Shown here: in pieces, positions 9,011 through 17,537 of the stretch
Layout: each line of letters opens with the position of its first letter
Numbering within the stretch: the stretch's first letter is position 1
The notes under the pieces: generated by a model
The model's input: the letters and a program-made list of their open reading frames with translations, nothing else
Told to the model about the DNA's origin: nothing
The model's database searches: none
Source of the DNA: Candidatus Kryptonium thompsonii
Lineage (GTDB): Bacteria; Bacteroidota; Ignavibacteria; Kryptoniales; Kryptoniaceae
NCBI GenBank assembly: GCA_001442925.1
Contig: LDXX01000005.1
Coordinates: 1-64,000 of the forward strand
Direction of reading: 5' to 3'
Length of the DNA: 64,000 bases
Position numbers and translations under genes: made by a program

Positions 9011-9037
9011 TAGAGGGGCGCTTCAAGCACCCCTCTA
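9011..9037 (-). terminator. Hairpin between susC and susD of pair 2
   Basis: Stem TAGAGGGG/CCCCTCTA (9011-9018, 9030-9037), extended inward by GCT/AGC. On the minus strand it is followed by AAAATTAGATTTTTT. It occupies the same place as the hairpin in pair 1 although the sequence differs. Confidence 0.6.
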
Positions 9038-9051
9038 AACTCAATTATTTT

Positions 9052-12000
9052 TTAGTAATTAATGCTAATTGAGAAAACTATGCTCTTCATCGGAGGATTG
9101 TTAAAGTAATCGAGCCCCTGGCCATTTGTTGGACCAGTGAGGTTCGTCTCTGGATCAATACCTGTATACTTCGTCCAGATCTTGAAGTTTCTTAAAATAA
9201 GCCCAAAATCTATGCTCTCAAAGCCAAATCTTCTGAATGGTAAATTGTATGTAATAGAAATCTCTCTCAACTTGATATAGCCACCATCCTCAATAAACTG
9301 TTCAGATGGTCCTGTAAATCCAGAACCAGGTCCTGAACGGAAATAATACTCGTCAACAAGAACACGTCCTTTACCAAAGTCATGCACATAACCTCTAAAT
9401 GAAACACTGCTATCAGCAGGATTCATTACATATGCCTTTGAACCAGCATCTATCATTTGATAAGGTGTGCGACCGAGATAATTCTTCAAAGTCTTTGCAT
9501 CATCCTTAGAAATAGTTGTCCACCAGGTTTGATCTCCATGTGTTCCAAAGTAATAGAGCGCACCTTTAGTTCCATTCCATATCTTTCCACCTTTTGAAAT
9601 GTCAACGACAACATTAATTGTCAGTCTTGCGTATCTCAATGTATTGATAATTCCAGCTCTCCAATCTGGATTTGGATCACCGAGAACGCCATATCTAGCT
9701 GCTGGAACTGGAAAGCCATTCGCATCGAGCACGATATTTCCAAGGCTATCTCTTTCCCATCTTGAGCCATATATTACACCCATTTGATAGCCAGCAACTG
9801 CTCTTGAGCTTGGATCAACGAATCCGGCAAGACCAATTGACTCAATTCCAGGAGCAAGCTCAACGACTTTATTTCTATTCTGCGACCAGTTAACAGTGGT
9901 TGTCCATGAAAATCCAGCAAGCCTAAGCCACTCGGCTGTAACCTGTACTTCAGTTCCTTTATTCTCAATTTTTGCCGAGTTAGCCCATCTGGTTGAGAAT
10001 CCACTTGATGGTGGAACAGCAACATTCAGTATAGCATCACGTGTATTATTAATATACCTCGTGACGCTAAGACCAAGCCTATCATTGAGGAATTTCAAAT
10101 CAAATCCGAATTCGGTCTCAGTTGTTAATTCTGGTCTTATCTCTGGATTTCCAAGCTGAGCTGATTGAACCGCTCCTCCACCGTAGTATACTGTGTTTAT
10201 CGTCGGTCCCCAACCATTTCCAAATACACCATTTATGACATATGTCTTTGTAATGTATGCTGGGGGTCTCACACCAGCAAGTCCAACAGCTGCACGAACC
10301 TTACCAAAACTAAGGATCGACTGTGCACTTAAGAGAGGAAGCTTTGTAAATTCCCACGCGACACTTGCAGATGGGAAGAAGTATGTCTTTTTGCCTTTTT
10401 GCCCATATGTTGATGCACTTTCATTTCTTCCACTCAAACGAACATAAAGTTGATCTAAAACATCAAGACCAAGTTCTCCATAGAAAGCTCCTGTTCTGAC
10501 AATCGTTTTGCCTTCATCAGGCAAATAATCAAGTGAGTTTTGAATGTAAGAAGGCGCATCAGGAAGTATAAACCTGCTACCTTGGACATAAGTCTGATCA
10601 GTTTGCTCATGGTCAAGATGGAATCCTATTAACAAGCTGGATGAAAGAAGTTTACCAAACTGATATTTGAATCTTGCCATAATGTCACTGTTCACTTGGA
10701 ACTGCGAAATCACATTCCTTGACAAAAATCCATTCCCAAAGTATGAAGCATCTTGAACAGGGAAGTGTTGATTTCTTCTATCAGTATAATAATCAGCACC
10801 AATACGATATGTTAAGTTCAACCATTTAAATGGTTCATAACTTATCTCAGCGCTACCAAATACTCTGTCGGTGTAGAATAATGTTTTAACCTCATAAATT
10901 GTAAAGAATGGATTATCGTATCCTGGGGTTGATGTTGGTATACCCTCACCATTTCTATATGATCTATGGGAGTTCGGAAACTTAGCTCCAGTTGGAGAAA
11001 CATAAGTTACAAGATATGGCTTATTGTTAAAATCAGGTGGAGTTCTATATGCACCGAGCAAAAGACCGCTTATATTTGAACCTTGCTGAACCCTGTTTGT
11101 TGATGTTTTAACATAAGCAGCATTTACTCGTGCCGTGATATTTTCTGCAAATCTTCTTGATACATTCGCTCGAATAGAAGTTCTCTTAAAGTCGGAATTT
11201 GCAAGAATTATACCTTGTTCAGAAAGACGCTCAGCATTGAGGTAAAAGCTACCCCATTCATCTCCACCACTTACTTCAAGTGAAGTGTTCCATGTTATCG
11301 GTTTGCGGAAAAGTTCTGTTGCATGATCATAGGTCTCCTTCGATCTCTTCACAACAATTCTTGAGTATGGGTAATCAGGTCTAGCAAGTGAATCAGGTCC
11401 ACCAGGTCTATCCGCTATCCTATCACCCCAGCTAAGCGCTGAATTCCAGACGTATGTTCCATTTATACCTTGCCCAAATTCTCTTTGGAGTGGGAATGGT
11501 CTCAATAACTCAGATGAATGAATCCTACCGCGTAATGAAAGGCGAATTTTTCTTTGCGATGAGAATGTTCCAGATTTTGTCTTTATAACAATCACACCAT
11601 TAGCTGCTCTTGCACCCCAAATCGCAGCTGCAGCAGGACCTTTCATTATTTCAATTGATTCAATATCCTCTGGATTAATATCAACATATCTTGAAATCGT
11701 TGAAACGTTACCAACACTTATACCAAATGTTGAATTCCATATTGGAACACCATCAACAACAATCAAAGGTTGATTTGCTGTTTGCAACGATCTCGGACCA
11801 CGAAGAACTATTCTTGTGGCCGAACCCGGATCTCCAACAGCATCAACTGTAAATACTCCTGGCGCCTTAACAGCAATGGAAGACATAACAGTTGTAAATC
11901 CTGTTCTAGAAATTTGATCACCCGTCACGCTTGATACCGATGTTCCAAGTTTCGCTCTTTCCTCCTCAGTTCCTATAGCTGTAACAACTATTGGGCTCAC

Positions 12001-12318
12001 TTGTATTAGCCCTGGAGCTAATCTAACATTAACTGTGATTGTATCCCCAGGGGTTACCCTTACACTTTGTCTGAATTCTTGATAACCCACGTACCTTGCT
12101 ACGAGGGTATATGTCCCAGGGACAACATTTCTAATGAGATAAAAACCAGACGCGTCAGTTGCTGCTCCATAAACAGTATTCAATAAGAATACGTTTGCTC
12201 CAGGCAAGGCTTCACCTGTTTGAGCGTCTGTAACCCTACCTCTTATCGCTCCGAGTTGAGCAAATGCAACTGTTGCGATAGTTAATAAAAGAAATGAGAA
12301 AAGGGTTAACTTCCTCAT
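9052..12318 (-). CDS. SusC/RagA-type TonB-dependent outer-membrane receptor (pair 2)
   Basis: 1088 residues. Signal peptide to VAFAQ (about 20), regulatory-like domain (GAIRGRVTDAQTGEALPGANV, about 22-105), TonB box SPIVVTAIG (about 107-115), plug (about 125-260, with LRGPRSLQTANQPLIVVDGV), then the barrel ending FSISINY. The frame is open to an ATG at 12333, but the bases after it (ATGGAGGTAAAAGTT) are the ribosome site of the ATG at 12318, so the latter is the start. The promoter-like element at 12562-12531 gives a leader of about 200 bases, unusually long here. It should energise uptake of the ligand captured by the downstream SusD. Ligand unknown. Confidence 0.95.
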   Translation of the reverse strand: MRKLTLFSFLLLTIATVAFAQLGAIRGRVTDAQTGEALPGANVFLLNTVYGAATDASGFYLIRNVVPGTYTLVARYVGYQEFRQSVRVTPGDTITVNVRLAPGLIQVSPIVVTAIGTEEERAKLGTSVSSVTGDQISRTGFTTVMSSIAVKAPGVFTVDAVGDPGSATRIVLRGPRSLQTANQPLIVVDGVPIWNSTFGISVGNVSTISRYVDINPEDIESIEIMKGPAAAAIWGARAANGVIVIKTKSGTFSSQRKIRLSLRGRIHSSELLRPFPLQREFGQGINGTYVWNSALSWGDRIADRPGGPDSLARPDYPYSRIVVKRSKETYDHATELFRKPITWNTSLEVSGGDEWGSFYLNAERLSEQGIILANSDFKRTSIRANVSRRFAENITARVNAAYVKTSTNRVQQGSNISGLLLGAYRTPPDFNNKPYLVTYVSPTGAKFPNSHRSYRNGEGIPTSTPGYDNPFFTIYEVKTLFYTDRVFGSAEISYEPFKWLNLTYRIGADYYTDRRNQHFPVQDASYFGNGFLSRNVISQFQVNSDIMARFKYQFGKLLSSSLLIGFHLDHEQTDQTYVQGSRFILPDAPSYIQNSLDYLPDEGKTIVRTGAFYGELGLDVLDQLYVRLSGRNESASTYGQKGKKTYFFPSASVAWEFTKLPLLSAQSILSFGKVRAAVGLAGVRPPAYITKTYVINGVFGNGWGPTINTVYYGGGAVQSAQLGNPEIRPELTTETEFGFDLKFLNDRLGLSVTRYINNTRDAILNVAVPPSSGFSTRWANSAKIENKGTEVQVTAEWLRLAGFSWTTTVNWSQNRNKVVELAPGIESIGLAGFVDPSSRAVAGYQMGVIYGSRWERDSLGNIVLDANGFPVPAARYGVLGDPNPDWRAGIINTLRYARLTINVVVDISKGGKIWNGTKGALYYFGTHGDQTWWTTISKDDAKTLKNYLGRTPYQMIDAGSKAYVMNPADSSVSFRGYVHDFGKGRVLVDEYYFRSGPGSGFTGPSEQFIEDGGYIKLREISITYNLPFRRFGFESIDFGLILRNFKIWTKYTGIDPETNLTGPTNGQGLDYFNNPPMKSIVFSISINY

Positions 12319-12530
12319 AACTTTTACCTCCATATAAGTTTTAAAAAAAAGATATGTAAAATCAGATAAGGGTTAAATAGCAGGAAATATCAATCGTGTC
12401 TATTAAGCGCACCTCCTTGAATTATTTTAAAGTATTTTTTCTTGGCGTTGATTTGCTGATTTCAGGTAGGTGCTTTTTGCTTTTTGTTCTTTGAAACTTT
12501 TTAAAAGGTTCTATTTCAAGGTGTACACTG
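12319..12530 (-). other. Long 5' leader of susC pair 2
   Basis: About 200 bases between the predicted start of transcription and the susC ATG with no coding frame that I trust. It contains a strong unused ribosome site (AAGGAGGTGCGC, minus strand, about 12418-12407) not followed by a usual start codon at proper distance, and an AAAAGCAAAAAGCA direct repeat. No known riboswitch class was recognised. Confidence 0.35.
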
Positions 12531-12562
12531 TAAATATAATAAAAAATTTTTCACTTGTCAAG
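12531..12562 (-). promoter_or_regulatory. Promoter-like element for susC pair 2
   Basis: Minus strand CTTGACA begins at 12562, and TATATTTA is at 12538-12531. Read as sigma70 it is TTGACA-N17-TATATT; read as the Bacteroidota type it is CTTG-N20-TATATTTA, the same boxes and spacing as the tRNA-Gly promoter nearby. Confidence 0.6.
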
Positions 12563-12568
12563 AGCTAG

Positions 12569-12642
12569 TAGCGCGTGCGGGATTCGAACCCGCGATCTCC
12601 GCCTTGAGAGGGCGGTGTCCTAGACCACTAGACGAACGCGCC
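12569..12642 (-). tRNA. tRNA-Glu (CTC)
   Basis: The minus-strand cloverleaf has acceptor stem GGCGCGT/ACGCGCT (terminal G-U pair), anticodon loop CTCTCAA (anticodon CTC), T arm GCGGGTTCGAATCCCGC and discriminator A; no encoded CCA. Second Glu isoacceptor of the window, 14 bases downstream of tRNA-Gly and probably in one transcript. Confidence 0.95.
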
Positions 12643-12656
12643 ATAAAATTTTAAAG

Positions 12657-12729
12657 AGCGCGAGACGGGACTCGAACCCGCGACACCCAGCTTGGGAAGC
12701 TGGTGTTCTACCAACTGAACTACTCGCGC
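12657..12729 (-). tRNA. tRNA-Gly (CCC)
   Basis: Acceptor stem GCGCGAG/CTCGCGC, anticodon stem CCAGC/GCTGG around TTCCCAA (anticodon CCC), T arm with GGTTCGAGTCC, discriminator T as usual for glycine; no encoded CCA. Confidence 0.95.
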
Positions 12730-12739
12730 TCTTCATAAA

Positions 12740-12771
12740 TAAATATAAATTGCTCAACTCAAAAAATCAAG
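12740..12771 (-). promoter_or_regulatory. Promoter-like element for tRNA-Gly/tRNA-Glu
   Basis: Minus strand CTTG (12771-12768), 20 bases, TATATTTA (12747-12740). The tRNA-Gly 5' end is 10 bases further on. Confidence 0.6.
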
Positions 12772-12783
12772 TTTTTACACCTA

Positions 12784-13392
12784 TTATTCTGAATACTTTA
12801 CTGAACAACCATACGGCTTCGTGATGGATACGCTTACAGGTTTACCACTAAGTATTTCATCTAACGCATTCTTTACATAATTAACTTTCTCCTTCTTCTC
12901 GCCTCTCGGATCATCATCAATTGCACCAGCGTAAACAAGTTTACCATCCTTATTTATTATGAACATATGTGGCGTTGTCTTTGCATCAAACATTTTTCCA
13001 ACCTTGCCATCCGGATCCATCAAGTAAGCAGTGTAAGTTGCACTCCACTCATCGTAAATCTTCTTTAACTCCTTCGGCTCTCTGTAATCTCTATGTTTTG
13101 GATTCGTTGAGTTTATAATAATCCATACAACGCCTTTCTGCGTGAACTCTTTTTGAACCGATGTCATTATCTTTTCCCTATAAACACGCTGAACAAACGG
13201 ACAATTCGGATTTGTCCACTCGAGAACCACAACTTTACCCTTGAAATCAGACAACTTAACAAGTTTACCATTTAAATCAGTCAAAGCGAAATCACTAACA
13301 ACATCACCAACATTAACTTTATTCTTATCATCTGAAGCATGTGTGAATGCAAACACTATCGCTAACAACCCTATGATTTGCATTAACTTCAT
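12784..13392 (-). CDS. Exported thioredoxin-fold protein (TlpA/AhpC-TSA type)
   Basis: 202 residues with a signal peptide (about 1-19, ending THAS). The fold shows FALTDLNGKLVKLSDFKGKVVVLEW, then NPNCPFV at the active-site position, where a single Cys replaces the usual CxxC. The later segment TTPHMFIINKDGKLVYAGAIDDDP is the cis-Pro region. This pattern (NCPFV with one Cys) is common in periplasmic thioredoxin-family proteins annotated as alkyl hydroperoxide reductase/thiol-specific antioxidant. A second Cys lies at the C-terminal end (PYGCSVKY) and could be the resolving residue (inference). A GGAG site lies 8 bases before the ATG. Last gene of the long minus-strand run, 12 bases after the DsbD-alpha-like gene, which suggests a shared thiol-redox task. 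Confidence 0.85.
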   Translation of the reverse strand: MKLMQIIGLLAIVFAFTHASDDKNKVNVGDVVSDFALTDLNGKLVKLSDFKGKVVVLEWTNPNCPFVQRVYREKIMTSVQKEFTQKGVVWIIINSTNPKHRDYREPKELKKIYDEWSATYTAYLMDPDGKVGKMFDAKTTPHMFIINKDGKLVYAGAIDDDPRGEKKEKVNYVKNALDEILSGKPVSVSITKPYGCSVKYSE

Positions 13393-13404
13393 AGCGGGAG
13401 CTCC

Positions 13405-14196
13405 TTATTTTAGTTTTAAATTTAATTCATAACCTTCACCATTTATGACGACAATACCATTTAAAAAGTTCAACTTTGCATCTGCTGATGAAGGCATAGC
13501 CGTTAACTCCACCGTTCCATTTTTCACATTTATGCTTTTCAAATCAACCAAAAATTCTTTAATTAAATTAGGATAAAAATCAACCACTTGACCTGCCCTA
13601 TTCCCAGCAAATTCAATTTTAATCAAATTTAAATTTCCCTTTCGCTCAACTCTAAAGTTTTTAACAGTTAACCCAGAGCTCTCAAAATCCCGAGGCAACA
13701 AATTTTTATATTTTTTGATCAATGCTATCTCAGTTTTCTTTGCCTTTCTCAGTGTATATTTAATCGTCGTGCCCCCGGGAACGCAACTTTCGCTACATAC
13801 AAGCCAGTTAATTTTAGCTTCAATTATGCTTGATTTCGCCAATTTTTCCTTTGAAACAATTTTCACCGGTATCAAAAGGACAACCTCGTTATAATAGCCA
13901 TACGAAATTATATCACCATGTGTTATCTTTCGTGGCATAGGGAACAAAATCTCACCAGCTTTTAAAGACGAAGGCAATGTTAATTTTATTTCAGGGGCAA
14001 GACCAGCATCGCCGGGATTTTGCCAGTAAATATACCATCCGGGGGAAATAGAAAATTTTACACCTAGGAAAAATTCATTGGAAACACCATCCCAATTAGA
14101 AATGATCTCAGCTTTAACTAAATTTTTCTCCTGCGATGACATTAAATTTTGAAACATAATTATCAAAAGAATCAAACTAAACACCAAGTTCCTCAT
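13405..14196 (-). CDS. Exported DsbD N-terminal-domain (DsbD-alpha/ScsB-like) protein
   Basis: 263 residues with a signal peptide (about 1-24). GWYIYWQNPGDAGLAPEI and NWLVCSESCVPG (a CxxxC pair) are characteristic of the periplasmic N-terminal domain of DsbD/ScsB disulfide reductases, which passes electrons to periplasmic partners. In those proteins this domain is normally fused to a membrane core and a C-terminal thioredoxin domain; here it stands alone, and the next gene encodes a separate thioredoxin-fold protein. No membrane DsbD core is in the window. The start ATG at 14196 overlaps the end of the acyl-CoA synthetase gene by 20 bases; a TTG at 14208 is the alternative. No clear ribosome site, so translational coupling is likely. 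Confidence 0.82.
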   Translation of the reverse strand: MRNLVFSLILLIIMFQNLMSSQEKNLVKAEIISNWDGVSNEFFLGVKFSISPGWYIYWQNPGDAGLAPEIKLTLPSSLKAGEILFPMPRKITHGDIISYGYYNEVVLLIPVKIVSKEKLAKSSIIEAKINWLVCSESCVPGGTTIKYTLRKAKKTEIALIKKYKNLLPRDFESSGLTVKNFRVERKGNLNLIKIEFAGNRAGQVVDFYPNLIKEFLVDLKSINVKNGTVELTAMPSSADAKLNFLNGIVVINGEGYELNLKLK

Positions 14197-15997
14197 ACAT
14201 TTGATCAATTAGTTCTTTATACTTTTGCTCAACAACTTTCCTTTTGACCTTTAATGTCGGAGTTAATTCACCATCTTCTATTGTAAATGGTTTATCAAGC
14301 AATCGGAAGTTTCTTATATGTTCGTGCTGGGCAAGATCTTTATTTATCCTTTTAATCTCCCTTTCAAACAATCTGTAAATCTCATCCCTGTGAATTAGCT
14401 CTTTTTCATCCTGGAATGATATTCCATGTTGTTTCGCATAATCTTTTATCGCTTCAAAATCTGGAACAATTAAAGCAGTTAAAAACGGTTTACCATCGCC
14501 AATCACAACAGCTTGATCAATGTAACTTGATTGAATCAACAAACTTTCTATCGGTTGGGGTGCTATATTTTTTCCACCTGAGCTGACGAAAATATGCTTT
14601 TTCCGATCAGTTATAACAAGAAAACCATCTTCATCGAAATAACCAATATCACCGGTATGAAACCAACCATCCTTCTCAATGACCTCAGCTGTTGCTTCCG
14701 GATTGTTGTAATAACCTTGCATGACATTTGGACCTCGGGCGAGAATTTCACCATCTTCAGCAATTTTTATCTCTACCCCCGGAATTGGTTTCCCAACGGT
14801 TCCAAATTTATAATCATCCAACCTATTCACAGTCAAAACCGGGGATGTTTCCGTTAATCCATATCCCTCAACAATTTTAATCCCGAGAGCTTCAAAAAAT
14901 TCGCCAAGTTCTTTAGCAAGCGCAGCTCCACCTGAAACAAAGAATTTGATTCGCCCGCCCATTCTTTCTTTCAACTTTGAAAATACAAGCTTATTTGCAA
15001 GCGCATATTGAGATTTAAGCCAAGCTGGAACTTTACCCTTTTTACTTGCCTGAACATATTTCTTTCCAACATCAAGAGCCCAGTAAAAAATTTTCTTCCT
15101 TATCGCAGGTCCCGATTCAACTCCTTTTATTATTCTGTTGTAAAGCCTTTCAAACAACCTCGGAACAGATGTCATAATAGTTGGCTTTACCTCAAGCAAA
15201 TTTTGTGCAATTGTATCTATGCTTTCAGCTAATGCAACGATTCCACCACAAGCAAATGCCGCATAAAATCCCGCCATCCTTTCAAATGAGTGCGAAAATG
15301 GAAGGTATGAGAGAAATGTATCCTCCGGCGTCATCGGGATAACTTGAGTCGCACTTAAGATGTTTGAGACAAGATTTTTATGTGTAAGAACAACACCTTT
15401 GGGATCACCCGTAGTTCCAGAAGTGTAAATTATAGTTAAAACATCTTCAGGCTTTACCTCCCTGATCCTATTTACCCAGTAATCTGGATTTTTTTCTCTA
15501 AAATCTCTTCCAAGTTCCATAAGTTCTCTCAAACTCAAAAGATAATCCGGAGCTGTGATTCCTTTCTCTGTAAAGATGATAACTTTATCAAGTGTTTTCA
15601 CCTGGTCATAAATTTTTTCAACTTTTGAAAGTTGAACTTGGTTTGACACAAAAGTTCCTTTAACCCCAGCGTTGTTGAAAATATATTCAACCTGCTTAGC
15701 TGTCAAGGTGGGATAAACAGGAACATCTATTATCCCAGTGGTTGTCATCGCAAAATCAACTATTATCCATTCAATCCTGTTTTCAGAAATGATTCCAAAT
15801 TTGTCCCCCTTATTTAAACCAAGTGCAGCAAGCCCGCACGCTGTCAGCTCAACCATCTCCCTTAATTCTTTGTATGAAAGTGGTTTATAAACCCCGGCAA
15901 CTTTATAAAGATAAGCCGGCTTGTCTGAATCAATAAAATGGCGGGTTATGACATCAAACATTTCTGCAATTGTAGAAAAGGGTTTCACAACCGGCAT
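14177..15997 (-). CDS. fadD: Long-chain fatty acid-CoA ligase (AMP-forming)
   Basis: 606 residues. It activates fatty acids to acyl-CoA through an acyl-adenylate. The P-loop-like motif IYTSGTTGDPKGVVLTHKNL is near 190-210; the later adenylation motifs VEGYGLTETSP, GWFHTGDIGYFDEDGFLVITDRKK and the C-terminal Lys region (LTPTLKVKRK) are all intact. It resembles the bacterial group often called FAA1-like. AGGAGG ribosome site before the ATG. Lies 33 bases after acpS in the long run, alongside accA and the thioesterase upstream, which gives a lipid theme. The fatty-acid chain length cannot be read from sequence. Confidence 0.93.
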   Translation of the reverse strand: MPVVKPFSTIAEMFDVITRHFIDSDKPAYLYKVAGVYKPLSYKELREMVELTACGLAALGLNKGDKFGIISENRIEWIIVDFAMTTTGIIDVPVYPTLTAKQVEYIFNNAGVKGTFVSNQVQLSKVEKIYDQVKTLDKVIIFTEKGITAPDYLLSLRELMELGRDFREKNPDYWVNRIREVKPEDVLTIIYTSGTTGDPKGVVLTHKNLVSNILSATQVIPMTPEDTFLSYLPFSHSFERMAGFYAAFACGGIVALAESIDTIAQNLLEVKPTIMTSVPRLFERLYNRIIKGVESGPAIRKKIFYWALDVGKKYVQASKKGKVPAWLKSQYALANKLVFSKLKERMGGRIKFFVSGGAALAKELGEFFEALGIKIVEGYGLTETSPVLTVNRLDDYKFGTVGKPIPGVEIKIAEDGEILARGPNVMQGYYNNPEATAEVIEKDGWFHTGDIGYFDEDGFLVITDRKKHIFVSSGGKNIAPQPIESLLIQSSYIDQAVVIGDGKPFLTALIVPDFEAIKDYAKQHGISFQDEKELIHRDEIYRLFEREIKRINKDLAQHEHIRNFRLLDKPFTIEDGELTPTLKVKRKVVEQKYKELIDQMYEELGV

Positions 15998-16030
15998 ACC
16001 TAAACCTCCTTATTTAGTTTGATTAGCTCT

Positions 16031-16402
16031 TTAATTGCGCTCAACCACTGCAAATGCAACTGCATAATTTAGAGAGTGGGAAATTGAAATATGAAATGAG
16101 CAGGACTCGAATTGAGCCTTAAGTTGGTTATAAAGAATGACCTCTGGTTTGCCGTATTCGTCATTTAAAATCTCAACATCTTTCCATTTAAAAATTCCAC
16201 TCCATCCAGTTGATATTGCTTTGCTTATCGCCTCTTTTGCTGCAAATCTTCCGGCAAGGTGCTGATATTTGTTCTTTTTTGAAAGGCAATAATCTATCTC
16301 ACGCTGTGTAAAAATTTTCTTAAGAAAATGTTCCCCCCATCGCTCTGTCAAGTTCTTAAATCTTTCTATCTCAACTATGTCAACTCCTACACCCATTATC
16401 AT
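16031..16402 (-). CDS. acpS: Holo-[acyl-carrier-protein] synthase
   Basis: 123 residues. It transfers the 4'-phosphopantetheine group from CoA to apo-ACP. Motifs are GVGVDIVEIERF at the N-terminus (metal-binding Asp), FAAKEAISKAI in the centre (catalytic Glu-Lys helix) and HISISHSLNYAVA near the end. The start is the ATG at 16402, which forms an ATGA overlap with the stop of the upstream HAD gene; longer readings from TTG at 16408 are less likely. Confidence 0.95.
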   Translation of the reverse strand: MIMGVGVDIVEIERFKNLTERWGEHFLKKIFTQREIDYCLSKKNKYQHLAGRFAAKEAISKAISTGWSGIFKWKDVEILNDEYGKPEVILYNQLKAQFESCSFHISISHSLNYAVAFAVVERN

Positions 16403-17085
16403 TCCCAACCGTTTTCTTTTTTGATTATATCTATCAACTCAGTTATATCATTCAACTCATAATCTGCCTCTGGATTTTGCGTGTTGAATGTATCACCATA
16501 TCTTGCGAAAGCCGTTTTCATTCCAACTTTCTTCGCTCCCACAACGTCCCTTTCAGCCCAATCACCAACCATTATGGCTTCGTGGGGCTCAACCCCTAGA
16601 AGCTCCAATGCTTTAAGGAATGGAACCGGGCTCGGTTTTCTTTCACCAGTATCGTCAAAGGTAATTACATGATCAAAGATATGATGAAAGTTTAAATAAC
16701 ACAACCTCAACCACGCCTCACGAGCAGGGGCATCGGAAATAACAGCAAGCTTTAATCCCATTTTTAAAAGAGTGGTCAAAGTCATATAAACATGCGGATA
16801 TGGGACAAGTGCTGCTTCGCGGGCTCTTCTATAGGCAACAACCCCAGCAGAAAGAATTTTGTAGTCCACTTTACCATAAATTTCTTTTAGGAAATCATCA
16901 AACACTTGTTGATATTCTATACCCTTTTCACGATAAATTCTATCGATCCTTTGCTTTGCCTCCTCAGGTGAAATTTTCAAACCAGCATCGATCATCGCAT
17001 TTATAGCCGACTCGATTGCTTGTTTTTTCATCGTCATAAAATCGACAAGCGTATTATCAAGATCAAATATAACTGCCTTAATCAT
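16399..17085 (-). CDS. HAD-superfamily hydrolase (YjjG/phosphatase-like)
   Basis: 228 residues. HAD motif I is FDLDNTLVDF (Asp8, Asp10), motif II is VISDAP, motif III contains the Lys of GERKPSP, and motif IV is MVGDWAERDVVGAKKVGMKTAFARYGDT. A helical C1 cap follows motif I. Similar proteins remove phosphate from nucleotides or sugar phosphates, but the substrate cannot be assigned. 4-nt overlaps with aroQ upstream and acpS downstream indicate tight co-translation. Confidence 0.88.
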   Translation of the reverse strand: MIKAVIFDLDNTLVDFMTMKKQAIESAINAMIDAGLKISPEEAKQRIDRIYREKGIEYQQVFDDFLKEIYGKVDYKILSAGVVAYRRAREAALVPYPHVYMTLTTLLKMGLKLAVISDAPAREAWLRLCYLNFHHIFDHVITFDDTGERKPSPVPFLKALELLGVEPHEAIMVGDWAERDVVGAKKVGMKTAFARYGDTFNTQNPEADYELNDITELIDIIKKENGWE

Positions 17086-17537
17086 TTTGCTTTTTGCTTT
17101 TCGATTAATTTCAAAATCGCTTCTACTCCTAAAATATAACTTAAATGCCCGAAACCTGCAATATATCCTTTGCAGACCGGCGCGATTACACTTATTTGAC
17201 GAAAGGTTTCCCCACTTTGTGCTCTAGCGTATATATTTGAAAGATGTACCTCGACAACAGGTATTTTCAAAGCAGATATGGCATCTCTTATCGCGTAGGA
17301 ATAATGCGTGAAAGCCCCTGGGTTTATAACAACGCCGTCAAAATCCGAATCAATGAGCGAATTTAACTTGTTAACAATTTCACCTTCAAAGTTTGAATTG
17401 AAAAATTCAAATTCAACATTGGGAAACTCACTCATCAAAATTCCGTTGATTTCGTCAAGTGTTAAAGTCCCATAAATCTCCGGCTCCCTTTTCCCAAGTA
17501 TACCTAAATTTGCACCGTGAATTATAAGTATTTTCAT
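17082..17537 (-). CDS. aroQ: 3-dehydroquinate dehydratase, type II
   Basis: 151 residues. It converts 3-dehydroquinate to 3-dehydroshikimate in the shikimate pathway. Family landmarks: IIHGANLGILGKREPEIYG at the N-terminus (the catalytic Tyr loop), VINPGAFTHYSYAIRDAI, EVHLSNIYAR and the C-terminal GFGHLSY. It has the normal length of the dodecameric type II enzyme. Overlaps the 93-residue hypothetical gene and the HAD gene by 4 bases each. No other shikimate gene is in the window. Confidence 0.96.
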   Translation of the reverse strand: MKILIIHGANLGILGKREPEIYGTLTLDEINGILMSEFPNVEFEFFNSNFEGEIVNKLNSLIDSDFDGVVINPGAFTHYSYAIRDAISALKIPVVEVHLSNIYARAQSGETFRQISVIAPVCKGYIAGFGHLSYILGVEAILKLIEKQKAK

